A stretch of 64,000 bases of DNA from Rhodothalassiaceae bacterium (GTDB lineage Bacteria; Pseudomonadota; Alphaproteobacteria; Sphingomonadales; Rhodothalassiaceae), in NCBI GenBank assembly GCA_026004935.1, contig BPKC01000001.1, forward strand, positions 1,527,491-1,591,490, written 5' to 3'. Below, one piece after another: positions 53,834-63,603 of the stretch. Numbering within the stretch: position 1 is the first letter of the stretch; the number at the start of each line of letters is the position of its first letter. The notes under the pieces were generated by a model. The model was not told where the DNA came from. It was given only the letters and a program-made list of their open reading frames with translations, and did not search any database. A program made the translations under genes and the position numbers.

Positions 53834-55057
53834 TCAGTTCGCCTCGACGGGATGGGCCGCCTCGAAGGCGGTGATGTAGTCGCGGGTGAGCGGCACGGCG
53901 TCGACGGCGGGGCTCATCTGCGCCTGGGCCACGACGTGGCCGCCGTGGCGGAAGGCCATCTCGGAGCCTGCGAGATAGAACTCCCACATGCGGCAGAAGC
54001 GCTCGTCATGGAGCGCCGCCATCCGGTCCCAGGCCGCCTTGAAGCGCCGGCGCCAGTGGGCGAGGGTCTTCGCATAGTGCAGGCGCCAGATCTCGAGATC
54101 CGTGAGATACAGGCCCGCCCGCTCGATGTGGGGCTGGAACTCGGACACGGCCGGAATGTAGCCGCCGGGGAAGATGTACTTGGCGATGAAGGGGTTGGTG
54201 ACGCCCGGCCCGTCCGCGCGCGCGATGGTGTGCAGCAGCGCGATGCCGTCATCCACGAGCAGCGTGCGCAGCCGGCGGAAGAAGGTGCCGTAGAAGCCGA
54301 CGCCCACATGCTCGAACATGCCGACGGATACGATGCGCTCGAACGGCCCCTTCGTTTCCCGGTAGTCCTCCAGCCTGATCTCGACCCGGTCCTCCAGCCC
54401 CTCGCGCCGCACCCGCTCGCGGGCCCAGGCGGCCTGTCGTTCGGACAGGGTGATACCGACCACCCGTGCGCCCAGCCTCTTGGCGAGGTAGATCGCCATG
54501 CCGCCCCAGCCGCAGCCGATGTCCAGCACGCGCATGCCCGGCTCGATCAGCAGCTTTGCGGCGATGTGGCGCTTCTTCTGCTCCTGGGCGCGCTCGAGGC
54601 TGTCGTCGTCGCGGATGAAATAGGCGCAGCTGTACTGGCGGTCCGAGTCGAGGAAGGTGGCGTAGAGTTCGTCGGACAGATCGTAGTGATGGTGGACGTT
54701 GCGCCGGGCGCGCGGGCGCACGTTCCACTGCTGCAGCCGCCTGAGCAGCCGCCGCAGCCCGCGCAGGAAACGCGCGCTCGCCGGATCGCCCCTGAATGCG
54801 CTGCCCATGTTGCGGCCGATGAGGTCCAGGAGATCGGCGATCTCGCCCTCTTCCATGACCAGCCGGCCGTCCATGTAGGCCTCGCCGAGCGCCAGATGGG
54901 GATCCAGCGCGATCCGCCAGGCGGCCGCGCGGTCGGTGATGCGGATCGCGACCGGCCGGCCGCCGCCGTCCCCGAAGCGATGGCGTGCCCCGTGCCAGTC
55001 CACGACGGTCAGATCGCCCTCGCGGACCAGGCGGTCGAGAATGCCGAACAGCATCAT
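53834..55057 (-). CDS. cfa: Cyclopropane-fatty-acyl-phospholipid synthase family protein
   Basis: SAM-dependent methyltransferase that converts unsaturated acyl chains of membrane phospholipids to cyclopropane forms. The product is 407 aa from the ATG at 55057 (GGAGG 8 nt upstream). The small N-terminal domain is about residues 1-120. Then come HHHYDLSDELYATFLD, the SAM site VLDIGCGWGGMAIYLAKRLG, SVGMFEHVG and the FIAKYIFPGGYIP block. The conserved Cys/Trp motif RFCRMWEFYL lies near the C-terminus. It follows array D and diverges from bfd. It could be a related mycolate-type methyltransferase, but CFA synthase fits best. Confidence 0.92.
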   Translation of the reverse strand: MMLFGILDRLVREGDLTVVDWHGARHRFGDGGGRPVAIRITDRAAAWRIALDPHLALGEAYMDGRLVMEEGEIADLLDLIGRNMGSAFRGDPASARFLRGLRRLLRRLQQWNVRPRARRNVHHHYDLSDELYATFLDSDRQYSCAYFIRDDDSLERAQEQKKRHIAAKLLIEPGMRVLDIGCGWGGMAIYLAKRLGARVVGITLSERQAAWARERVRREGLEDRVEIRLEDYRETKGPFERIVSVGMFEHVGVGFYGTFFRRLRTLLVDDGIALLHTIARADGPGVTNPFIAKYIFPGGYIPAVSEFQPHIERAGLYLTDLEIWRLHYAKTLAHWRRRFKAAWDRMAALHDERFCRMWEFYLAGSEMAFRHGGHVVAQAQMSPAVDAVPLTRDYITAFEAAHPVEAN

Positions 55058-55173
55058 CGCGCCAGCCTCCAGCCCCTTCGCGCGCATTCTAGCACGGGAT
55101 GCGGGAGCGAGGCGAGAGCCGTGGATGCGCGATTTTTCGCTCTTGACAAGCATTCGCAAAAGCGGCATGGGGA

Positions 55174-55200
55174 GGATGCAAATGCGATCCGTTCGCATGT
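55174..55200. promoter_or_regulatory. Fur-box-like palindrome upstream of bfd
   Basis: AAATGCGATCCGTTCGCATG includes the perfect inverted repeat ATGCG-N7-CGCAT. Its layout resembles alphaproteobacterial Fur/Mur-type operators, and it lies about 60 nt before bfd, an iron-regulated gene in other bacteria. A TTGACA at 55143-55148 lies just upstream. Confidence 0.4.
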
Positions 55201-55250
55201 GACGCGGGCGCCGAACCGGGCGTATCCGTCGGAAGAAGAAGGCGCGGGCC

Positions 55251-55514
55251 ATGTATCTGTGCGTCTGCCAGGCGATCCGGGAAGCGGACATCGATGAGGC
55301 CGCGGCCGCCGGTCTGCGCCCGCGCCGCGCGCGCGAGCTGTTTCTTGCGCTCGGCAAGCGGCCGCAGTGCGGCGTCTGCCTCAGGCATGTCCAGGACCGG
55401 CTGAACCGGATGGGCCACGGCGAAGCCGCGGCCGGCCGCGCGCAGCCGACGGCGGCGGAGTTTCCCGCGACGCCGGCCTGCGTGCCGGATGCCGCGCGCG
55501 AGGAGGCCGCCTGA
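55251..55514 (+). CDS. bfd: Bacterioferritin-associated ferredoxin
   Basis: An 87-aa [2Fe-2S] protein that helps release iron from bacterioferritin. It starts MYLCVCQAIREADIDEAAAA, and the cluster Cys are the CxC pair in LCVC and the CxxC pair in QCGVC (about residues 4, 6, 39, 42). The core family is about 65 aa. The extra C-terminal Ala/Pro-rich tail (about 25 residues) is poorly conserved. No bfr gene is adjacent. A Fur-like palindrome upstream suggests induction under iron limitation. Confidence 0.87.
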   Translation: MYLCVCQAIREADIDEAAAAGLRPRRARELFLALGKRPQCGVCLRHVQDRLNRMGHGEAAAGRAQPTAAEFPATPACVPDAAREEAA

Positions 55515-55589
55515 GCACACCGGCTGGCCGCGCCTTCTGCCACCCCATGTCCCGCGCCGGCCTGCGGGGCGGGAGCCGCGGGCCGGGTC

Positions 55590-56475
55590 ATCCGCCACCG
55601 GCTCACGGGTTCGCCGGTCGAGCCGGCGAACGACAATTCAGTGAACGGTTATCGGTCATCAGTCATCAGCGGCCGAGATGGCAAGCGCCACCCGCCGGCA
55701 CATTATTTTTTCGTCGCCCGCCGACTTGCTCGGCGGGTCCGTCTCCTTAACACGTCACCCGTCGGCTTGACCGGCGGGTCCAGCGGCAAGCGGACCCATT
55801 CGCAAGCGCCGGCGCGGTCACGCCTGGCGGCTGGATTCGCCGCATTCGCGGCGAATGACGAGAAAGAGGACGTCACCCGCCGGCTCGACCGGCGGGTTCG
55901 CTTCCTTTCCCTCGTCACCCGCCGGCTTGACCGGCGGGTCCAGCGGGAAGCGAACCAATCCTCGGTACCGGAGTCATCGCGCCTGGCGGCTGGATTCGCC
56001 GCATTCGCGGCGAATGACGAGAAAGGGGACGTCACCCGCCGGCTTGACCGGCGGGTTCGCTTCCTTTCCCTCGTCACCCGCCGGCTTGACCGGCGGGTCC
56101 AGCGGGAAGCGGACCAATCTTCGGTGCCGGAGTCATCGCGCCTGGCGGCTGGATTCGCCGCATTCGCGGCGAATGACGAGAAAGAGGACGTCACCGGCCG
56201 GCATCCTCTCTCTTCGTTACCCGCCGGCACTCTTTCTCCTCGTCACCCGCCGGCTCGACCGGCGGGTCCAGCGGGAAGCGAACCACTCTTCGGTGCCGGG
56301 GTCATCACGCCTGGCGGCTGGATTCGCCGCATTCGCGGCGAATGACGAGAAAGAAGACGTCACCCGCCGGCTCGACCGGCGGGTTCGCTTCCTTTCCCTC
56401 GTCACCCGCCGGCTTGACCGGCGGGTCCAGCGAGCGGCCGCGCCAATCACGGGCGGCGGGATCCCCTGCCATGCG
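55590..56475. repeat. Palindromic repeat array E (159-bp unit)
   Basis: Between convergent bfd and copA. The palindrome CGTCACCCGCCGGCTTGACC (core stem CCGCCGGCTTGACCGGCGG) followed by GTCCAGC recurs at 55913, 56072, 56241 and 56400, mostly a 159-bp period. The inverted partner has stem TTCGCCGCATTCGCGGCGAA, a loop variant (CATT for CTTT) unique to this array. A third palindrome, ending GGCGGGTTCGC instead of GGGTCCAGC, is also amplified. A GGTCATCAGTCATCAG microrepeat lies at about 55652-55672. Confidence 0.9.
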
Positions 56476-56482
56476 GGCCGGT

Positions 56483-58807
56483 TCAGCCGGCCGGCGACTC
56501 GCCCTCGAGATCGAGCCGCAGGCGGTTGAGCCTGAGCGCGTTGCCGACGACCGAGACGGACGAGAAGCTCATGGCGGCCGCCGCGATCATGGGGTTCAGC
56601 AGCAGCCCGGTCCAGGGATAGAGCACGCCGGCGGCGATCGGCACGCCGAGGGCATTGTAGGCGAAGGCGAAGAACAGATTCTGGCGGATGTTGCGCATGG
56701 TCGCGCGTGCAAGGCGCACCGCCCGCCAGACGCCGGTGAGATCATTGGCGAGCAGCGTCACGTCGGCGCTCTCGATCGCGACATCGGTGCCCGAGCCCAT
56801 GGCGATGCCGACATCGGCCGCGGCCAGCGCCGGCGCGTCGTTGATGCCGTCGCCCGCCATCGCGACGCGATGGCCCTGCTGCTGGAGCTCCTTGACGATG
56901 CCGGCCTTGTCCTCCGGCGAAACGCCGGCGAACACCCGTTCGATTCCCACCTGCCGGGCGACGGCGCGCGCCGTCGGCTCCTGGTCGCCGCTCGCCATGA
57001 TCACGGCAATCCCGAGCCGCTTCAAGGCCGCGACGGCGGCGCGGCTGGTGGGGCGGACGGGATCGGTGATCGCAAGCCAGGCGGCGGGTCTGCCGTCGAC
57101 GGCGACAAGCACCACCGTGGCGCCCGACCGGCGCTGTTCCTCGATCCCGGGCGAGCCCGCCATCAATTCCTCGCCGTCGGCACCCGTTTCCGCGGCGACA
57201 AAGGAGGGCTTGCCGATCGCCAGCCGCCGGCCGTCAACCACGCCGCGGATGCCGGCGCCCGTGACGTTTTCCACCTCCTCCGGTTCGGCGAGCGCGAGTC
57301 CCCGCTCGCGCGCGGCCGCCACCAGCGCGAGCGAGAGCGGATGGCTGCTGGCCCGCTCGAGACTCGCGACGAGCCGCAGCAGCTCGTCCTCGCCCACGTC
57401 CGCCTCGTCCAGAAGGCCGAGCGCGGCGAGCCGCGGCCGGCCTTCGGTGATCGTGCCCGTCTTGTCCACGACCACGGCGGTGACCTTCTCCAGCCGCTCG
57501 ATCGCCCGGGCGTTGCGGATGAGCACGCCGTGCTGCGCGCCCTTGCCGGTCGCCACCATGATCGACATCGGCGTGGCCAGCCCCAAGGCGCAGGGGCAGG
57601 CGATGATCAGCACCGCCACGGCGTTGACGAGCGCATGGGCGAGCCGCGGATCCGGCCCCCACAGCCCCCAGACGATGAAGGTGACGATGCTCACAAGGAC
57701 GACGACGGGGACGAAGACGGCCGCCACCCTGTCCGCCAGCGCTTGGATCGGGGCACGCGAGCGCTGGGCCTCGGCGACCAGCTGCACGATGCGGGCCAGC
57801 ACGGTGTCGGTGCCGACGCGCTCGGCCTTGATCACGATGCTGCCGCGCAGGACGACGGTGGCCCCCGTCACGGTGTCGCCGGGACCCTTCTCCGCCGGGA
57901 TCGGCTCGCCCGTCACCATGGATTCGTCGATGACGGCGGTGCCCTGGACGATGCGGCCGTCGACCGGGATCTTCTCGCCCTCGCGCACGCGCAGCCGGTC
58001 GCCCACCCGCACGTCCGCCACCGGTACCACCTCGTCGCTGCCGTCGGCGCGGATGCGCACGGCTTCGGGCGGGGCGAGCGACAGCAGCGCGCGGATGGCG
58101 CCCGAGGTGCGGTGCCGGGCCCTGAGCTCCAGCACCTGGCCGAGCAGGACCAGCGTCGTGATCACGGCGGCCGCCTCGAAATAGACGGGCACAGAGCCGT
58201 CCGCCTCGCGGAAGGCCGGCGGGAAGATCCCGGGCCAGAGCGCCGCGACGAGGCTGTAGGTCCAGGCCACCGCAACCCCGAGGCCGATCAGCGTGAACAT
58301 GTTGAGATTCAGCCCCTTGAGCGACTTGACGGCGCGCACGAAGAAGGGCCAGGCGCCCCAGAGCACCACGGGGCTGGCGAGCAGAAGCTCGAGGAGATGC
58401 TGCGCGCGGCTGTCGAGCCCGAGCCAGGCCGCGACCGGCAGGCCCACCCAGGGCCCCATCGCGATCAGAAGAAGAGGAACGGAGAGAACGGCGCTCACCA
58501 CGAAGCGCCGCCACATCATCCGGTATTCGGCATCCTCCTCAAGATCCGCCTGCGCCAGCGCCGGTGCCAGCGGCTCCAGCGCCATGCCGCAGATCGGGCA
58601 GCTGCCCGGGCCCTTCTGGCGCACCTCGGGATGCATCGGGCAGGTGTAGATGGCGTCGGGATCGGCGGGCGCGGCCCGGCCATGGTGATGGTCATGGTAA
58701 TGATGACAGAAATGGGGCATGGTTGCCGGCATGATCGTCGTGGCCGGCATCCGCGCGCGGCTGGCGGTCGTGATGGTGGCAGGCGCGTGGCACGCCGTCT
58801 TCCTCAC
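56483..58807 (-). CDS. copA: Copper-translocating P1B-type ATPase
   Basis: Inner-membrane copper exporter of 774 aa. A His-rich N-terminus (CHHYHDHHH) leads into a heavy-metal-binding [22 protein letters not shown] domain. Transmembrane helices follow, with the actuator motif [15 protein letters not shown] and the copper-site CPC in IIACPCALG. The phosphorylation site is [12 protein letters not shown], and SSHPLSLAL and [16 protein letters not shown] follow, with NAYN/MSS-type signatures in the last helices ([30 protein letters not shown]). The start is unclear. The frame opens at a GTG at 58807 without a good ribosome-binding site, whereas a well-placed ATG at 58868 lies in another frame and joins this one only if a single base is removed at 58714-58717. 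Confidence 0.92.
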   Translation of the reverse strand: MRKTACHAPATITTASRARMPATTIMPATMPHFCHHYHDHHHGRAAPADPDAIYTCPMHPEVRQKGPGSCPICGMALEPLAPALAQADLEEDAEYRMMWRRFVVSAVLSVPLLLIAMGPWVGLPVAAWLGLDSRAQHLLELLLASPVVLWGAWPFFVRAVKSLKGLNLNMFTLIGLGVAVAWTYSLVAALWPGIFPPAFREADGSVPVYFEAAAVITTLVLLGQVLELRARHRTSGAIRALLSLAPPEAVRIRADGSDEVVPVADVRVGDRLRVREGEKIPVDGRIVQGTAVIDESMVTGEPIPAEKGPGDTVTGATVVLRGSIVIKAERVGTDTVLARIVQLVAEAQRSRAPIQALADRVAAVFVPVVVLVSIVTFIVWGLWGPDPRLAHALVNAVAVLIIACPCALGLATPMSIMVATGKGAQHGVLIRNARAIERLEKVTAVVVDKTGTITEGRPRLAALGLLDEADVGEDELLRLVASLERASSHPLSLALVAAARERGLALAEPEEVENVTGAGIRGVVDGRRLAIGKPSFVAAETGADGEELMAGSPGIEEQRRSGATVVLVAVDGRPAAWLAITDPVRPTSRAAVAALKRLGIAVIMASGDQEPTARAVARQVGIERVFAGVSPEDKAGIVKELQQQGHRVAMAGDGINDAPALAAADVGIAMGSGTDVAIESADVTLLANDLTGVWRAVRLARATMRNIRQNLFFAFAYNALGVPIAAGVLYPWTGLLLNPMIAAAAMSFSSVSVVGNALRLNRLRLDLEGESPAG

Positions 58808-58868
58808 GGGCGGCTCCGGTCCTGGTCGACGGCGTGTCCATGCCGGTGGGGTGGTCGTGGTTCGTCAT
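58692..58868 (-). CDS. His-rich open frame overlapping the copA start (probable frameshifted copA N-terminus)
   Basis: A 58-codon frame from ATG 58868, preceded by AAGGGACG. It encodes [31 protein letters not shown] and then [10 protein letters not shown]-stop. The His/Asp richness is what is expected of a CopA metal-binding N-terminus. Removing one base from the four-C run (plus strand GGGG at 58714-58717) would continue it as [18 protein letters not shown] into the copA frame. It is either a true short frame, a phase-variable homopolymer, or an assembly error. Confidence 0.6.
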   Translation of the reverse strand: MTNHDHPTGMDTPSTRTGAAREEDGVPRACHHHDRQPRADAGHDDHAGNHAPFLSSLP

Positions 58869-58912
58869 GATCGTCGTCCCTTGCGGCGGTGCGGATCCAT
58901 GCGATAGGCTAT

Positions 58913-58939
58913 TTGTCACATACGGGTATAGGGTATCAT
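58913..58939. promoter_or_regulatory. Divergent copA-csoR promoter/operator region
   Basis: The inverted repeat ATAC (58920-58923), GGGTATAGG centre, GTAT (58933-58936) is the style of G-rich site bound by CsoR/RcnR-family repressors. It overlaps a rightward TTGTCA (58913-58918) and TATCAT (58934-58939). A leftward TTGATT (58958-58953) with 17-nt spacing to TACCCT would be covered by the same site. Confidence 0.5.
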
Positions 58940-58970
58940 GCTCGCGGCGTGAAATCAAGGAGACCTTCTC

Positions 58971-59252
58971 ATGGCGGGCAGCCAGCTCAGAACGAAGGAC
59001 AAGCTCAACCGGCTGCGGCGCATCGAGGGGCAGGTCCGCGGCCTGCAGCAGATGGTGGCCGACGACCGCTATTGCATCGACATCCTCACGCAGCTCCAGG
59101 CGGTGAAGGCGGCGCTGACCAGGGTCGAGCTGATGGTGCTGGAAGACCACATGCGCAGCTGCATCCGGGCAAGCCTCGCCTCCCCCGACGAGGCCGACCG
59201 CGAGGCCAAGATCGCCGAGCTCGTGACGCTTCTTACCCGCGCGCTGCGCTAG
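58971..59252 (+). CDS. csoR: CsoR/RcnR/FrmR-family metal-sensing transcriptional repressor
   Basis: An all-helical repressor of 93 aa that loses DNA affinity on binding Cu(I) or another ligand. It begins MAGSQLRTKDKLNRLRRIEG, with GQVRGLQQMVADDRYCIDIL supplying the first Cys and VLEDHMRSCI supplying the His and second Cys, the Cys-His-Cys pattern of copper-type CsoR. It starts at ATG 58971 with AAGGAG upstream. The divergent position to copA strongly suggests it represses copA. FrmR-type aldehyde sensors lack this full triad. Confidence 0.88.
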   Translation: MAGSQLRTKDKLNRLRRIEGQVRGLQQMVADDRYCIDILTQLQAVKAALTRVELMVLEDHMRSCIRASLASPDEADREAKIAELVTLLTRALR

Positions 59253-59279
59253 GCCCGCTCCCGGCCTGCCGGCCGGGAC

Positions 59280-59960
59280 GCTCTCCTCTTTCGTCATTCG
59301 CCGCGAAAGCGGCGGATCCAGCAGGCGGTGAAGGCGATCCGTGTGCTGGTGAGCGGCCCGGCTGCCCGCTGGATCCGCCGATCAAGTCGGCGGATGACGA
59401 GGTGAGGGGCTGGACCCGCCGGTCGAGCCGGCGGGTGGCGAGAAAATAGTGTCCCGGCGGGTGAGGACATGAGAACGTGGCGGGGCTGATGCGCAGGGAA
59501 AAGGCGCCGGCGGGTGACGTTCCCGCCTTCGCGTCGTTCGCCGACTTGATCGGCGAACCCATGAGCCGGTGACGCCCGCACCGGCGCAGGGCGTTGGCTC
59601 CGCCGTCGGCTGGACCCGCCGGTCGAGCCGGCGGGTCACGACTGGGGGGTGCGCGACGGCGGGCGACACCGTCTCATACGCGTCGTTCGCCGGCTTGACC
59701 GGCAAACCCATGAGACGGTGACGCCGGCACCGGCACAGGGCGTTGGCTCCGCCGTCGGCTGGACCCGCCGGTCGAGCCGGCGGGTGACGCCTTCTTTTTC
59801 TCGTCGTTCGCCGCGAAAGCGGCGAATCCAGCCGACGGTGAAGGCGATCCCGGTGCTGGTGGGCGGCCCGGCTGCCGGTTGGATCCGCCGATCAAGTCGG
59901 CGGATGACGAGGGAAGGGTTGGACCCGCCGGTCGAGCCGGCGGGTGACGAATAAGAGAGG
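59280..59960. repeat. Palindromic repeat array F
   Basis: Between convergent csoR and korB. It is a less regular array. A unit of about 170 bp (CGTCATTCGCCGCGAAAGCG..., an ATCCGCCGATCAAGTCGGCGGAT palindrome, then CCGCCGGTCGAGCCGGCGG) is present at 59294-59455 and again at 59801-59950. Between them lie two copies of a unit of about 180 bp with CGTCGTTCGCC palindromes and CCCATGAGnCGGTGACGCC spacers (about 59535 and 59685), also found in arrays A and B. No coding potential was recognised. 59961-60117, up to the korB stop, shows no feature. Confidence 0.85.
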
Positions 59961-60117
59961 GACGGCCCGTGACGACAAAAAACGAACAGGCGGCGGGCGA
60001 TGGAGAAACGGACGCAGCGCCGCGGGCAGAAAGGCCGTCGTGGAGACGAACCGGAGGGCCGGCAGGTCCCGAAGACACGGCCGCGGGCGGCCGCGCCGCG
60101 GGCCGAGGACGCGTCGC

Positions 60118-61176
60118 TCAGGCCGCCGGTTCGGGGTGCACGCCCTCCTTGCCGACGGTCCAGACGTGGCCGCGGCGGATCCAGGCGGCGAAATCGGGCC
60201 GGCCCGTCTTTTCGCGGATCTCCGCAAGCTGGCGGTTGAACGCCTCCTCGTAGGCGTCGCGCGGATCCCGGTAGATCACGCCGATCGCGACGGGGAAATC
60301 CGGGCCCTCCATCTCGATCAGCATCTGCGCGAGATGGGGATTGGTCTCGTCATGCACGAGGATGTCGGACTCCGAGACCCCGTCCTTGCCGATCTCGACC
60401 ACCTCGAGCCGGCAGCGCGCGGGATCGACCCTGAGCCCCCGGTTGCGGGCCGCGCCGAAGATCAGCGGTTCGCCGTGGCGGACCTCGATCGTGCGCTCGG
60501 CGCGCACCTCGCGCGCGGCGAAATCGTCGAACACCCCGTCGTTGTAGACGATGCAGTTCTGGAAGATCTCGACGAAGGCGGCACCGGGATGCGCATGCGC
60601 GGCTTTCAGCACCTCGGGCAGGTGGCTCTGGTGGGTGTCGATGCTGCGGGCGATGAAGCTCGCCCGCGCACCGAGCGCGAAGGCGCAGGCGCTCACCGGC
60701 GTGTCGATCGAGCCGTAGGGCGTGGACGGCGAGCGCGTGCCGCGGGCCGAAGTGGGCGAATACTGGCCCTTGGTCAGCCCGTAGATCTCGTTGTTGAAGA
60801 GCAGGATCTTGAGGCCGACGTTGCGGCGGAGCGCATGCAGCAGGTGGTTGCCGCCGATCGACAGGCCGTCGCCGTCACCCGTGACCACCCACACGTCGAG
60901 CGCCGGATTGACGAGCTTGATGCCGGTCGCGATCGCCGGCGCGCGGCCGTGGATGGTGTGAAAGCCGTAGGTGGCCATGTAGTAGGGAAAGCGCGACGAG
61001 CAGCCGATGCCGGAGACGAACACCGTCTTCGCCGGATCCGCGCCGATCTCGGCGAGCGTGCGCTGGACGGACTTGAGGATCGCATAGTCCCCGCAGCCCG
61101 GGCACCAGCGCACCTCCTGGTCCGAGGCGTAGTCCTTCGCGGTGAGCTTCAAGGGCATCTCGTTCATGGCATTCAC
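60118..61176 (-). CDS. korB: 2-oxoacid:ferredoxin oxidoreductase, beta subunit (KorB-like)
   Basis: ThDP-binding subunit of a 2-oxoacid (probably 2-oxoglutarate) ferredoxin oxidoreductase. The product is 352 aa. The Fe-S/ThDP start motif is EVRWCPGCGDYAILKSVQ, followed by VSGIGCSSRFPYYMATYGFH and the ThDP-Mg motif VVTGDGDGLSIGGNHLLHAL, which ends in FNNEIYGLTKGQYSPTS. The ATG overlaps the korA stop by 4 nt (ATGA). Substrate choice between 2-oxoglutarate and pyruvate or branched 2-oxoacids rests on overall similarity to KorB and is not proven. Confidence 0.92.
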   Translation of the reverse strand: MNAMNEMPLKLTAKDYASDQEVRWCPGCGDYAILKSVQRTLAEIGADPAKTVFVSGIGCSSRFPYYMATYGFHTIHGRAPAIATGIKLVNPALDVWVVTGDGDGLSIGGNHLLHALRRNVGLKILLFNNEIYGLTKGQYSPTSARGTRSPSTPYGSIDTPVSACAFALGARASFIARSIDTHQSHLPEVLKAAHAHPGAAFVEIFQNCIVYNDGVFDDFAAREVRAERTIEVRHGEPLIFGAARNRGLRVDPARCRLEVVEIGKDGVSESDILVHDETNPHLAQMLIEMEGPDFPVAIGVIYRDPRDAYEEAFNRQLAEIREKTGRPDFAAWIRRGHVWTVGKEGVHPEPAA

Positions 61177-63060
61177 TCCGCCGCCTGCGGGGTCTCGCCG
61201 GCCGCCGCCTCGGTGATCGCCGCCAGCACCTCGCGCACCTTGAAGGGCTGGCCGGCGACCTTGTTGAGCTGGCGCACCGGGATGAGGAAGCGGTCGCGCA
61301 GAAGGGTCGCGAGCTGGCCCATGTTGAGCTCGGGCACCAGCACCCGGTCGAAGCGGGAGAGCAGCGTGCCGAGGTTCTTCGGCATCGGATTGAGGTGGCG
61401 CAGGTGGATGTGGCTGACCTCCAGCCCCTGCGCACGCGCCAGCCGCACCGCCTGGTCGATCGCCCCGAAGGTGGATCCCCAGCCGACCACCGCAAGCCGC
61501 CCGTGATCGGGCCCGAAGGAGACCTGCTGCTCGGGAATGAAGTCCGCCACCCGCGCGATCTTCGCGGCTCTGAGCTCCGTCATCTTCTGGTGGTTGGCGG
61601 GATCATAGGAGATGTCGCCGGTCTCGGCCGACTTCTCGAGCCCGCCGATGCGGTGCATCAGCCCCGGCATGCCGGGCACCACCCAGGGGCGCGCCAGCGT
61701 CTCCGGGTCGCGCATGAAGGGGTTGAAGGGCGGCGTGATGCTGCCCGGCGCCGGCTTGCGGTTCGCGATCGCGGGCAAAGCGTCGAGATCCGGCAGCCGC
61801 CAGGGTTCCGCGGCATTGGCGATGTAGCCGTCGGTGAGCAGGATCACCGGCGTCATGAACTGCAGCGCGATCCGCACCGCCTCGATCGCGACATCGAAGC
61901 AGTCGCCCGGGGTCGAGGCCGCGAGCACCACGAGCGGCGCGTCGGCGTTGCGGCCGAAGACGGCCTGGTAGAGGTCCGACTGCTCCGTCTTGGTGGGCAG
62001 GCCGGTGGACGGTCCGCCGCGCTGGGAATTGATGACGACGAGCGGCAGCTCGACGGCGATCGCAAGGCCCAGCGCCTCGGTCTTGAGGGCGATCCCGGGC
62101 CCCGAGCTCGAGGTAACCCCGATGGCGCCCGCATACGACGCACCGATCGCGGCGCAGATGGCGGCGATCTCGTCCTCGGCCTGGAAGGTCTCCACCCCGA
62201 AGGCCGGCATGCGCGCGAGTTCATGCAGGATCGGCGAGGCCGGCGTGATGGGATAGGAGCCGAAGAACACCGGCAGATCCGCCTTGAGCCCGGCCGCGAC
62301 CAGCCCCCAGGCGATGGCCTGGGAGCCCGTGATCGTGCGGTACTCGCCGGGCTCCACCGGCGCCGGCGCGACGCGGTAGCGCGGAATGTGGAAGCCGAGC
62401 TCCGCGGTCTCGCCGAAGGCGTGGCCGGCGTTCAGCGCCGCGATGTTGGCGTCGCGGATCTGCGGATCGTTCGCGAACTTGGCATGCGAGCCAGTCGATC
62501 ACCGGCTTGCGCGGCCGCGTGAACATCCACAGGACGAGGCCCAGCGTCCACATGTTCTTGCAGCGCAGGGCCTCCTTGTTGGACAGCCCGAAGTCCTTCA
62601 CCGCATCGAGGGTGAGCTTCGAGATGTCGATGGCGAGCACCTGGTACTTGCTCAGCGTCTCGTCGGTAAGGGGGTTCGTCTCGAAGCCCGCCTTCTGCAG
62701 GTTGCGGGTGGTGAAGGCGCCGGTGTCCACGATCACCAGCGCCCCTTCGCGCAGGGCCGGAAGATTGACCTTGAGCGCGGCCGGATTGAGGGCCACCAGC
62801 ACGTCCGGCTCGTCGCCGGCGGTGAGCACCGAGCCCGAGCCGAACTGGATCTGGTAGGCGGAGACGCCGAACGTCGTGCCCGCGGGCGCGCGGATCTCCG
62901 CCGGATAGTCGGGGAAGGTGGCAAGATCGTTGCCGGCCAGCGCCGTCGCCGAGGCGAACTGGGTGCCGGTGAGCTGGATCCCGTCGCCCGAATCCCCCGC
63001 AAAGCGCACGACCACGCGGTCGAGCGCCGCCAGTTCCCGAGAGGGCAATCCGCTGTCCAT
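61173..63060 (-). pseudogene. korA: 2-oxoacid:ferredoxin oxidoreductase, fused gamma-alpha subunit (KorA-like), frameshifted
   Basis: The N-terminal gamma domain (from ATG 63060: VVVRFAGDSGDGIQLTGTQF, PAEIRAPAGTTFGVSAYQIQ) and the alpha domain (TITGSQAIAWGLVAAGLKAD, YPITPASPIL, SSSGPGIALKTEALG, INSQRGGPSTGLPTKTEQSD) lie in two frames. The frames meet at about 62486-62493, after KPVIDWLA. Removing one base there gives a continuous 628-aa protein, the normal size for fused KorA, and restores AKFANDPQIRDANIAALNAG-type sequence. No other damage is visible, so this may be a sequencing error rather than a true pseudogene. Upstream of korB with a 4-nt overlap. Confidence 0.85.
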
Positions 63061-63234
63061 GATGGTTCGCCGGTCCTCGCCATTCATCGCCCCGGCGCCC
63101 GTGCCGCCCCGGAGCCGATTCACCCGTGGCGCGGCGCAGGGCCGCTGTCAAGGCCGCCGCATTTCAACAGGCCGCCGCCGCGCGCGCAAGAAAAAGCGCC
63201 TGCCGGCTCGCGAAAGCCCGGCTTAACCGCCCGC

Positions 63235-63603
63235 TCACGCGGCCGCGCCGCCGCCACCGCGCAGCCTTGAGAGCAGATGGCGCCGCCCGAGCCTTCCCGC
63301 AAGCCCGCCTTCCGGAGTCATGGACTTGTAGAGGCCGCGCTCTTCGGGCAGATAGCCGATGCGGCGCGTCTGGTTGAGCGGCTCGGGATCTCCGAAGACC
63401 GCGCGCGTGCCCGCGTCCGGGCGCAGGATCCCGAGCGCGATCCTGATCGCGGTGGTCTTGCCGGCGCCGTTGGGCCCCAGAAAGCCCAGGATCTCGCCGG
63501 CCCGTGCCTCAAGCGAGATGTCGGCCACCGCCTCGGTGCTTCCGAATCGCTTGGCGATGTGCGAGAGTCGCAGGACGGGATCGGTCATGACCGAAGAGCG
63601 CAT
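63235..63603 (-). pseudogene. Truncated ABC transporter ATP-binding protein
   Basis: From ATG 63603, which has a strong GAGGAAGGGGG ribosome-binding site, the frame encodes 122 aa. It has the start of an ABC ATPase: VLRLSHIAKRFGSTEAVADI, Walker A GPNGAGKTTAIRIALG and the Q-loop region RRIGYLPEERGLYKSMTP. Homology then stops and the last about 24 residues (EGGLAGRLGRRHLLSRLRGG) are unrelated. The signature LSGGQ, Walker B and H-loop are absent, so it cannot be a working ATPase. It looks like a remnant left by a deletion. The related family is the ABC-2 type (NatA-like) exporters. Confidence 0.8.
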
